From the NCBI RefSeq assembly GCF_022664395.1, contig NZ_JAKRET010000008.1, positions 150,440 through 214,439 of the forward strand: DNA of 64,000 nucleotides, written 5' to 3'. The stretch's first letter is position 1; each line of letters opens with the position of its first letter. The translations under genes were made by a program, and so were the position numbers. This DNA comes from Sphingomonas lacusdianchii. GTDB lineage: Bacteria > Pseudomonadota > Alphaproteobacteria > Sphingomonadales > Sphingomonadaceae. Positions 1-7,638 of this stretch are shown one piece after another. Under the pieces are notes generated by a model. The model did no database searches. It had not been told where the DNA came from and worked only from the letters and a program-made list of their open reading frames with translations.

Positions 1-3000
1 GCGGACATAGTCGTCGCTGGTCGCCAGCCCCTCGACCACGCGGTCGAGCTTGCCGGCGGCTTCGAGCAGTTCGATGACGCGGACATAGCTCGGCACCGCG
101 ACGGGACCGTCATTCTCCATCACCGACAGCGCCAGCGTCTGCAGCCGGTTATCCTCCAGCACCAGATGCGCGACATCGTCGGTCATGCGGGCGAGCAGCG
201 CGTTGCGATCGTCGATCGCGAGGCGTCCTTCGATCACTTCGCGGTTCAGCGCGATCTTGATGTTCACCTCGTTGTCCGAACAATCGACGCCTGCCGAATT
301 GTCGATGAAGTCGGTGTTGATCCGCCCACCGGCCATGCTGAACGCGATGCGCGCCGCCTGCGTCACGCCCAGGTTCGCGCCTTCGCCGATCGCCTTGGCA
401 CGCAGGCTCTGCGCATCGACGCGGATGCGGTCGTTGGCGGGATCGCCGACGTCGAGATGGCTTTCGGCACGGTCTTTCACATAGGTGCCGATGCCGCCGA
501 ACCAGATCAGGTCGACCGGCGCCTTGAGGATCGCGGAGATCAGCGCGCTCGGCTCCATCTCGCGCTCGGTCACGCCGAGCATCGCGCGGACCGGATCGGT
601 GAGCGCGATGGTCTTGGCGGTGCGCGGAAACACGCCGCCGCCCGCCGAAATCAGCGAGGGATCGTAATCGGCCCAGCTCGACCGGGGCAGTGCGAACAGT
701 CGGTCGCGTTCGGTCCAGCTGGCCGCCGCATCGGGTTCGGGATCGAGGAAGATGTGGCGGTGGTCGAACGCGGCCTTCAGCCGGATCGCCTTGGACAGCA
801 GCATCCCGTTGCCGAACACGTCGCCCGACATGTCGCCGCACCCGACGACGTCGATCGGCTGCGTCTGCACGTCGACGCCCAGTTCGAGGAAATGGCGCTG
901 GACCGATATCCACGCACCTTTGGCGGTGATGCCCATCGCCTTGTGATCATAGCCGACGCTGCCGCCGCTGGCGAAGGCATCGCCGAGCCAGAAATGGCGT
1001 TCGAGCGCGAGCGCGTTGGCGACGTCGCTGAACGTGGCCGTGCCCTTGTCGGCGGCGACGACGAAATAGGGGTCTTCGCCGTCATGGATGGTGACGCCGT
1101 GGGGATGGACGACCTTGCCGTCGACGATATTGTCGGTGATCGACAGCAGCGAACGGATGAAGATGCGGTAGCTCTCGGTCCCCTCGGCGAGCCATGCGTC
1201 GCGGTTCGACGGGGCGGGCAGCTGCTTGGGATAGAAGCCGCCCTTGGCCCCGGTCGGTACGATCACCGCGTTTTTGACGCGCTGCGCCTTCATCAGTCCC
1301 AGGATTTCGGTGCGGAAATCGTCGCGGCGGTCGGACCAGCGCAGGCCGCCGCGCGCGACCGGGCCGGCGCGCAGATGGATGCCCTCAACCCGCGGGGAAT
1401 AGACGAAGACCTCACGCCACGGCAGCGGCTTGGGCAGGCCGGGGACCGTCGCGCTGTCGAGCTTGAAGGCGAGGGCCTCGTTGGCGGCGGGGGCGAAGGC
1501 GTTGGTGCGCAGCGTGGCGGCAACGACCCCCCGATAGCTGCGCAGGATACGGTCGTCGTCGATCGCCGACACCGCGTCGAGACCGGTTTCGATCGCGGCA
1601 TCGGCGGCAGCGATGCCGGCGTCCCGATCCGTGCGCGATGGATCGTGCGCGGCGTTGAACCGCTCGATCAGCGCGGTCGCGACGCCCGGCGCCCGGCGCA
1701 GCGCGTCGACGGCAGTGGCGAGGCTGTAGCTCAGCCCCGTCTGGCGCAGATAGCGGAACCAGGCGCGCAGCAGCACGACCGCGACGGGGGCGATGCCGGC
1801 CTCGACGGTCAGGCGGTTGAAGGCGTCGTTTTCGGCGCGGTTCTCCAGCACCGCCTCGATCGCGCGCTCGACGGTCGGCACATCGAATCGGGGGGCGTTG
1901 CCCGAGGCGATCTCGACCTCGAAATCGTGGATGAAGCTCTTTTCGTCATCCTCCAGCCGGGTCGGCAGTTCCTCGATCACGCGGAAGCCGAAATTCTCGA
2001 ACACCGGCACCGCATCCGACAAAGGCAGCGCGCCGCCGCGGCGATAGACTTTGATCCGCGTCCGTTCGCCCGGCGCCGACAGGATGCGCACCGAGCGCGA
2101 CCCGGCATCGGTCAGACCCGCCACACGGACGATATCGCGCGCCGCTTCGTCGGGGAGGTTCGAGTTGCGATAGTTGTTGGGGAAGGCGTTGGCGAAGCGC
2201 AGCGCCATGCGCGTCGCCCCCTCGGGCGCGAGTTCGGCCAACGCCCCCTCGACTGCCGGGCGCCAGCCGCGCACCATGCGTTCGATCCGCTGGTCGAGTT
2301 CGCCCGCTTCGGGCATGCGCCCGTCCTGGCGCAGGTCGAGGACGTAACGGATCAGCGCCGCCTCGCCATCCTCCATAGCGATCGACCAGTTGAGGATCGA
2401 CGCATTGGCCGCCTGTGCCAGCATGTCGCCGATCGCGAGGCGACGCTGCGTCGTCACGTCGTCGCGGCCGAGCCAGACGAAGGCGAAAAGATGCCGGCCC
2501 AGCGCCGAGCGGATCAGCACCAGCCGCGAGCGCGGACGGTCGGCGACCGACATGGCCGTCAGCGCCAGCTGCTCGAGCGCCTCCGGATCGAAGGCGGTGG
2601 TCAGGTCGTGCGGCAGCGTCGAGATGGCGTGGTTCAACGCCTTCCCCGCATGGCCCGACGGGTCGAAGCCGAATTTGGTGCGCAGCGCCGCCAAGTTCCG
2701 GCGCAGCACGGGGACGTCGGCCGGGTCGGCTTGCAACGCGGCGCTGGTCCACAGCCCGCCATGGATCGATACGCCGGTCACCTGATCGCCCTCGACCACC
2801 GGCACCAGCACCAGATCGATCGGCGCGCGGCGATGGACGGTCGAGATGCAGTTGGACTTCAGCAGCAGCGGCTGGCGGTTGCCGGCATCGAACCATCCGA
2901 TCGCGCGCTGGCGCGATGCATCGGCGAGTAACGGCACCTCAAGCCGCGCGCGCGACAGGCCCAGCCGTTCGCCGACCACCCCGTCGCGCGACCAGGTTTC

Positions 3001-3591
3001 GTGCGCCAGCTGGGTCAGATTGCCCGCCACGAACCAGTTCAGCAGCGCCGCATCCTCGGCGGTGTCGGCGTGCGCGGTCAGCCGGGCGGCATCGGCCTGC
3101 ATCGCCGCCTGCATCGCCCGCCAGTCGGCGACGGCGGCGCGGACATGGTCGAGATTGCGTTCGATCTCGGCGACCAGCGCGTGGCGCACGCGGGCATCGG
3201 CGCGCTCCATTTCGATGTAGATCATCGATTCGCGGCGACCCTCGCCCGCCAGATCGGTGAGCGTCCCCGCCGCGTCGCGCGTGACCGGCACGACCGGGTG
3301 GAGAATGCGGTCGATGGCTATGTCGTGGGCGACGATCGTGCTGGCGATCGAATCGACCAGGAACGGCATGTCGTCATTGATGACCGCCAGCCGCATCCGC
3401 CGCGCTTCACCCCGGCTGAGCGTCTCCAGTGCGACGCTGACCGTGCCGGGTGATCGGTGCGCGGCGGTCGCCGCCACGAACTGCGCGGCATCGGCGCGGG
3501 CCGCGCCGTCCAGACCTTCGATTTCGCCGGGGAGCGCACTGTCGACCAGCATCGTTTCCAGGGGGCGGGCAAGCTTGGCTTTTGGTGTCAT
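1..3591 (-). CDS. gdhB: NAD-specific glutamate dehydrogenase, large type (C-terminus beyond window)
   Basis: Oxidatively deaminates glutamate to 2-oxoglutarate and ammonium with NAD in the cytoplasm. The frame runs leftward from ATG at 3591 with no stop down to base 1. That is 1197 codons of a family that usually has about 1,550-1,650 residues, so roughly 400 C-terminal residues are outside. The N-terminal part is the long regulatory region of this family. The catalytic core shows GPVARGGLRWSDR near residue 741, VPTGAKGGF near 780, GCGDMSGDVFGNG near 916 and GGIGTYVK near 1028, all hallmarks of large NAD-GDHs. It stands alone, divergent from the secreted protein at 3825. The family call is secure; the symbol follows Pseudomonas usage (gdhZ in Caulobacter). 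Confidence 0.95.
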   Translation of the reverse strand, partial: MTPKAKLARPLETMLVDSALPGEIEGLDGAARADAAQFVAATAAHRSPGTVSVALETLSRGEARRMRLAVINDDMPFLVDSIASTIVAHDIAIDRILHPVVPVTRDAAGTLTDLAGEGRRESMIYIEMERADARVRHALVAEIERNLDHVRAAVADWRAMQAAMQADAARLTAHADTAEDAALLNWFVAGNLTQLAHETWSRDGVVGERLGLSRARLEVPLLADASRQRAIGWFDAGNRQPLLLKSNCISTVHRRAPIDLVLVPVVEGDQVTGVSIHGGLWTSAALQADPADVPVLRRNLAALRTKFGFDPSGHAGKALNHAISTLPHDLTTAFDPEALEQLALTAMSVADRPRSRLVLIRSALGRHLFAFVWLGRDDVTTQRRLAIGDMLAQAANASILNWSIAMEDGEAALIRYVLDLRQDGRMPEAGELDQRIERMVRGWRPAVEGALAELAPEGATRMALRFANAFPNNYRNSNLPDEAARDIVRVAGLTDAGSRSVRILSAPGERTRIKVYRRGGALPLSDAVPVFENFGFRVIEELPTRLEDDEKSFIHDFEVEIASGNAPRFDVPTVERAIEAVLENRAENDAFNRLTVEAGIAPVAVVLLRAWFRYLRQTGLSYSLATAVDALRRAPGVATALIERFNAAHDPSRTDRDAGIAAADAAIETGLDAVSAIDDDRILRSYRGVVAATLRTNAFAPAANEALAFKLDSATVPGLPKPLPWREVFVYSPRVEGIHLRAGPVARGGLRWSDRRDDFRTEILGLMKAQRVKNAVIVPTGAKGGFYPKQLPAPSNRDAWLAEGTESYRIFIRSLLSITDNIVDGKVVHPHGVTIHDGEDPYFVVAADKGTATFSDVANALALERHFWLGDAFASGGSVGYDHKAMGITAKGAWISVQRHFLELGVDVQTQPIDVVGCGDMSGDVFGNGMLLSKAIRLKAAFDHRHIFLDPEPDAAASWTERDRLFALPRSSWADYDPSLISAGGGVFPRTAKTIALTDPVRAMLGVTEREMEPSALISAILKAPVDLIWFGGIGTYVKDRAESHLDVGDPANDRIRVDAQSLRAKAIGEGANLGVTQAARIAFSMAGGRINTDFIDNSAGVDCSDNEVNIKIALNREVIEGRLAIDDRNALLARMTDDVAHLVLEDNRLQTLALSVMENDGPVAVPSYVRVIELLEAAGKLDRVVEGLATSDDYVR

Positions 3592-3824
3592 GCCCGGGCT
3601 ATGCGACTCCTTGTTGGCTGGCTCAACCCTTGTGGCACATGCGAACAAAATTTCGCAATGCGGCAATTATATTACTCGCGTCCCGCCGATCCCGGTTTAC
3701 GGTGGTTTGGTAGCGATCACATCCAGATCAGCCGCAATATCGCCATCGAACGACTTGCATTCCGCAAGTTTAGCGCGCCTGATGTCGATCGATCCCGTTG
3801 CACGGGCAAGTGGAGCATAGCAAT
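3592..3824. other. Divergent intergenic region, promoters for both neighbours
   Basis: 233 bases separate the starts of the glutamate dehydrogenase and the secreted TPR protein, so both promoters should lie here. The middle part (about 3650-3675) is AT-rich for this genome and holds CAATTATATTA. An imperfect palindrome, CTTGC-5 bases-GCAAG, lies at about 3758-3772. No operator or riboswitch could be assigned. Confidence 0.35.
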
Positions 3825-5606
3825 ATGAAACGCTGTTTACTGTTCGTTGCTTGTGCCGGTGCGGCGATCGCTGCCGCTGCCCCCGCTCATGCCCAGTTGA
3901 CCGCGCCGGTCCGCAATGGCGACACGACCATCACCGTAACCGGCCGCAGTACCACCAAGCAGACGGTCGACGGGAAGAAGATCGAGATGAGCGGGTGGCG
4001 GATGGCGGAAACGCCGCACGTCGCGGTCTTTAGCCAGGGTGATGAGAAGCGGCTGCGCGCGACCGCGCACAATTTGGAAAAGCTGCATTTCCTGCTGTCG
4101 GCGCTGCTGGGCCGGGTCGACCAGCCCGACGATACGATCAAGGTCGCCGTGACGATCATCGGCGATGCGGCGGAGTTCGAGCACCTGCGGCTGACCGACT
4201 CGCGCTGGCAATATGGTCCGTACCCGCACGAGTTCGCGCAGACGATCTATTACGATCCGCGCCCGGAAGGGCCGGTGCTGGCGACCACCGAAACCGACCT
4301 CAACCTAATCCTGCAACCGTCGCGGGGGCGTCCGAGCAGCCGCAATTGCAGTGCCGGGGAAGACAGTCCGTTGGTCGATAACTTTCCGGTCGTTCGCCCC
4401 GATCCGATCTCCAACGGGGAAACCGCCGAATATCTTTCGCAATTCCCGGCGAACGAGATCGTGGTCTGCCAGTCGGCCAACTCGCGGCTCTATAGCGGCT
4501 TCGCCCAAAACTATTTGATGACCTACTTCCCCGCCGCCTATCCGCGCTGGTTCGTGCAGGGGTTCGGCGAACTCTTCTCGACCATCGTCGCCGGAGAAAC
4601 CTCGATCGATTACGGCCGGCGTCCCGAAGGCTTCTTCAAGGTCATGGACCGGTTCGGCGAATATCCGATCAAGCATGTCTTCGACGGCCGCTACCTGACC
4701 GGCGAGGGGCGGGCGTGGACCCCCTATCACGCATGGCGGATGGTTCATTTTCTGTATTTTTCCGACACGTGGAAACCACGGCTTGAGCAATATCTTGCCG
4801 CTGTCGCAGCCGGGACCGATCCGAAGCGCGCGGCGAGCGTGTTCGGCAAGCCCGCCGACCTGCAACGCGCGGTCATGCTGTTTCGCGGGAGCAAGGCGCC
4901 GTTCGACCGCGTCACCTTTCCCGCCGATCGCATTCCCGAACCGACCATCCGCCGCCTGACTCGTGCCGAGGCGGGGCTGATCCGCGGGCGGCTGGAAATG
5001 GGCGCGCGGATCGATGTGCCAGACAGCGGGCCGAACCGCGACGCGGCGCTGGCGCGGCGCACCGCATGGCTGGAACGGCTGCGCGGCAATGCGGCCCGCT
5101 TTCCCGATCTGATCGAAAATCAACTCCTGCTGGCAGAGGCCGAGTGTCGCGCGGGCAATCCGGCCGAATGCCTGCGTGCCGCCGACCGTGCGCTGGCGCA
5201 GTCGCCTGCCGAACCCAATGCGATGGTGTGGAAGGGGACCGCGCTGACGCAATTGGCGATGCGCGCGCCCGCAGGCGAACGACGCCAGCGGCTGGACGAG
5301 GCACGCGGCTATATCGTCAAGGCCAACCGGCAGGACCCCGACGGCATCCTGCCGCTGATCGCCTACTACAATAGTTTCGCGGTGGCCGGCGACCGCGCCA
5401 CCGATGTCGCGGTGGGCGGGCTGTACAAGGTGGTGCAGGCAGTGCCCGCCGCGCCGGAGCCGCGACTGAAGCTGGGCGAGGAACTGGTCGCGCGCGATAT
5501 CGACGACGAGGCGCGTAGCACGTTGTTGCCGGTGGCGAAGGGGCCGTTCGAAACGCCCGAACAGGCGGCGGCGGCGGCGCTGCTGCCGAAGGTGAGCGGG
5601 CGGTAG
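3825..5606 (+). CDS. Secreted TPR protein with a degenerate peptidase-MA-like domain, function unknown
   Basis: 593 residues starting at ATG 3825; an in-frame TTG at 3798 would only add nine residues before a good signal peptide. Residues 1-22 form a Sec signal ending AHA, so the protein is probably periplasmic. Residues about 45-330 resemble the DUF1570/peptidase-MA-like fold: 'MAETPHVAVFSQG' is a typical first strand, and WFVQGFGELF (about 242-251) sits where gluzincins have a WxxEGxAExx or HExxH helix. The zinc-binding histidines are missing, so activity is doubtful. The C-terminal 200 residues look like TPR repeats, for example the stretch rich in AECRAGNPAECLRAADRAL. No partner gene is linked. 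The domain assignment is inference from motif shape. Confidence 0.6.
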   Translation: MKRCLLFVACAGAAIAAAAPAHAQLTAPVRNGDTTITVTGRSTTKQTVDGKKIEMSGWRMAETPHVAVFSQGDEKRLRATAHNLEKLHFLLSALLGRVDQPDDTIKVAVTIIGDAAEFEHLRLTDSRWQYGPYPHEFAQTIYYDPRPEGPVLATTETDLNLILQPSRGRPSSRNCSAGEDSPLVDNFPVVRPDPISNGETAEYLSQFPANEIVVCQSANSRLYSGFAQNYLMTYFPAAYPRWFVQGFGELFSTIVAGETSIDYGRRPEGFFKVMDRFGEYPIKHVFDGRYLTGEGRAWTPYHAWRMVHFLYFSDTWKPRLEQYLAAVAAGTDPKRAASVFGKPADLQRAVMLFRGSKAPFDRVTFPADRIPEPTIRRLTRAEAGLIRGRLEMGARIDVPDSGPNRDAALARRTAWLERLRGNAARFPDLIENQLLLAEAECRAGNPAECLRAADRALAQSPAEPNAMVWKGTALTQLAMRAPAGERRQRLDEARGYIVKANRQDPDGILPLIAYYNSFAVAGDRATDVAVGGLYKVVQAVPAAPEPRLKLGEELVARDIDDEARSTLLPVAKGPFETPEQAAAAALLPKVSGR

Positions 5607-5705
5607 GGTTGCGGGGAGTGATGTCGCGGGGCGTCTAGATACGCCCGTCCTTGTGCCGGTACGCAGGGGACGCTTGTGTGAACGTAACGTTCTGACCGTA
5701 AAATT

Positions 5706-5803
5706 CATCGTACCCCGGCGGAGGCCGGGGTCCAGTTGGCATGTCCTTTCCGTGATGTACGAACGTCCCCCCAACTGGGCCCCGGTCTTCGCCGGGGTAC
5801 GGT
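5706..5803. repeat. Palindromic repeat, family A (long hairpin)
   Basis: Two arms of about 33 bases, GTACCCCGGCGGAGGCCGGG at 5710 and its near reverse complement ending GCCGGGGTACGG at 5802, are separated by about 35 bases. Each arm is itself a small GC-rich hairpin. Related elements lie at 10496, 12281, 46386, 50293 and 50391. It lies downstream of the secreted TPR gene and may act as a transcript end or a nucleoid-type REP element; nothing here shows which. Confidence 0.75.
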
Positions 5804-6024
5804 AAGAGTAGTTTCGTACAGGGCTTGCCTGCGCTGGGGCGACGGGGTCGTTGGCAGGATCGGGCAGAAGGCGTTTGCGGGGCGTCGACGCGGGAAGCAG
5901 CCCCCCGCCTGACCCCGCTGCCTGCCCGCCCAAATAAAGAAGACAATTGTCTGACATGTCGTCCCGCGGTAAGGGCGTGACAACGTTGTCGGCAGCAAGC
6001 CGACGACGACCGGAGGGGGCGGCG
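5804..6024. other. Upstream region of the glycosidase operon
   Basis: With the repeat at 5706-5803, this makes up most of a 418-base stretch (5607-6024) without a gene. I see no supported coding sequence. It must hold the promoter for the GH35-GH31-galM genes. The only clear signal is the palindrome at 5941-5952, listed separately. The in-frame ATG at 5947 is rejected as a start because ATG 6025 has a purine-rich site (GGAGGGGG, 6012-6019) and begins a signal peptide. Confidence 0.4.
5941..5958. promoter_or_regulatory. Candidate operator: perfect 12-base palindrome upstream of the glycosidase operon
   Basis: AGACAATTGTCT at 5941-5952 is a perfect palindrome. It overlaps a second odd-centred palindrome, TGTCTGACA (5949-5957). 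Half-sites of this kind are common for dimeric GntR- or LacI-type repressors, but no regulator gene is adjacent. The role is inference. Confidence 0.4.
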
Positions 6025-7638
6025 ATGCGCGGATGGGCGGTGGCACTGGCTTCATGGGCGCTGGTCGCAGGCGCGGCGGCGTCGGCAGCGCCGGGCGAGG
6101 TGCCCCGGATCGAAAGCCGCAATGGCCGCCACGCGCTGATGGTCGATGGTGCGCCGTTCCTGATGCTGGGCGTACAGGCCAATAATTCGAGCAACTATCC
6201 CGCCATGCTGCCGCAGGTGTGGCCGGTGGTCGAACGGCTCCACGCCAATACGCTGGAGATCCCGGTCGCATGGGAGCAGATCGAACCGGTCGAGGGGCAG
6301 TTCGACTTCAGCTATCTCGACGCGCTGTTGCCGCAGGCGCGCGAGCGGGGTGTCAAGCTGGTGCTGCTGTGGTTCGGGACGTGGAAGAACACTTCGCCCG
6401 GCTATGTCCCGGCATGGGTGAAGCGCGACAATGCGCGGTTCCCGCGGATGCGGACGAAGGACGGCAAGACGCATTATGCGCTGTCGCCGCATGCGCCCGC
6501 GACGCTGGCGGCGGACCGCAAGGCGTTCGTCGCGCTGATGCGCTATCTGAAGGACAAGGATACCGACAACAGCGTCATCATGGTCCAGCCCGAGAACGAG
6601 GTCGGGGTGTACCAGCAGGGGCGCGATTATTCGCCAGAGGCCAACCGGCTGTTCGCCGGACCAGTGCCGTCGAAGCTTGGGAAGAAGGGCACCTGGGAGC
6701 AGGCCTATGGCGTGGGGGCCGAGGCGGCGTTCAACGCCTGGTACACCGCGCGCTATATCGACGCGATCGCGGCGGCGGGAAAGGCGATCAAGCCGGTACC
6801 GATGTACGTCAATGCGGCGGTCGGCGACCCCTTTGCCGCGCCGGGCAAGTCGGGCGGGGCGAGTGGTGGCCCCGACTGGCAGGTGATCGACGTGTGGAAG
6901 GCGGCGGCGCCGCATATCGATGCGGTCGCGCCCGACCTCTATGGCCGTGACGGCAAGAACTACCTGAAATTCCTCGACCATTATGCGCGCCGCGACAATG
7001 CGCTGCTGGTGCCGGAGACCGGCAATGCCATGGATTTCGCGCGCTTCCTGTGGCCGACGTTGGGGCGGGGCGGAATCGGCTGGGCGCCGTTCGGGATGGA
7101 CGATACCGGCTATTCCAACCATCCGCTGGGCGCGGTGACGCTGGACGCGGCGACGCTGGATGCGTTTGCGCGGCCCTATGCGTTGCTGAAACCCATGGCG
7201 CGCGGCTGGGCGAAGCTGGCCTATGCCCATCCCGGCTGGGGGACGGCCAAGGGTGCGCCCGACGCCGAACAGTCCCGGACGATGGGTCGGTGGCAGCTAT
7301 CGGCCAAATATGGCGAATGGCAATTCGGATCGATGGATTCGCCATGGCTGAAGGCCGCGCCGCCGCCGCATGCCGCACAGCCGGTCGGCGGCATGGCCGT
7401 CCTGCACCTCGCCCCCGACCAGTTTCTGGTCACCGGCACCGACATCCGCGTCAACATCGACCTCGCCGACAAGAGCAAGGGCGAGACCGCGATGTTGCTG
7501 AAGGTCGAGGAGGGGACGCTGGCCGATGACGGCAGCTTCGTCATGCGTCGCGTGCTGAACGGCGACCAGACCGATTACGGATTGAATTTCACCGCGCAGC
7601 CGATGCTGCTGCGCGTAACGATGGGGACGTATCGCTGA
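6025..7638 (+). CDS. GH35-type beta-galactosidase (DUF5597 group), secreted
   Basis: 537 residues from ATG 6025; signal peptide to about residue 25. The fold is a GH-A barrel: VPRIESRNGRHALMVDG opens the domain, 'NTLEIPVAWEQIEPVEG' is the early barrel strand, QPENEVGVY carries the likely acid/base Glu192, and LLVPETGN the likely nucleophile Glu331. The second half matches the DUF5597 beta domain of GH35 enzymes such as Bgl35A of Cellvibrio japonicus, which removes terminal galactose from xyloglucan oligosaccharides. The stop overlaps the start of the GH31 gene by one base, so the two are probably co-translated. Substrate is inferred from family and neighbour; a beta-galactosidase on another glycan is possible. 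Confidence 0.8.
   Translation: MRGWAVALASWALVAGAAASAAPGEVPRIESRNGRHALMVDGAPFLMLGVQANNSSNYPAMLPQVWPVVERLHANTLEIPVAWEQIEPVEGQFDFSYLDALLPQARERGVKLVLLWFGTWKNTSPGYVPAWVKRDNARFPRMRTKDGKTHYALSPHAPATLAADRKAFVALMRYLKDKDTDNSVIMVQPENEVGVYQQGRDYSPEANRLFAGPVPSKLGKKGTWEQAYGVGAEAAFNAWYTARYIDAIAAAGKAIKPVPMYVNAAVGDPFAAPGKSGGASGGPDWQVIDVWKAAAPHIDAVAPDLYGRDGKNYLKFLDHYARRDNALLVPETGNAMDFARFLWPTLGRGGIGWAPFGMDDTGYSNHPLGAVTLDAATLDAFARPYALLKPMARGWAKLAYAHPGWGTAKGAPDAEQSRTMGRWQLSAKYGEWQFGSMDSPWLKAAPPPHAAQPVGGMAVLHLAPDQFLVTGTDIRVNIDLADKSKGETAMLLKVEEGTLADDGSFVMRRVLNGDQTDYGLNFTAQPMLLRVTMGTYR

Noticed and set aside
166..2931. Very long open frame antisense to glutamate dehydrogenase
   Set aside because: High GC keeps antisense frames open. 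The translated sequence is Arg/Asp/Gly-rich with no recognisable family, while the opposite strand is clearly a conserved enzyme. The same reasoning removed long antisense frames over GH31, mfd, DUF1800, glmS and the M3 peptidase.
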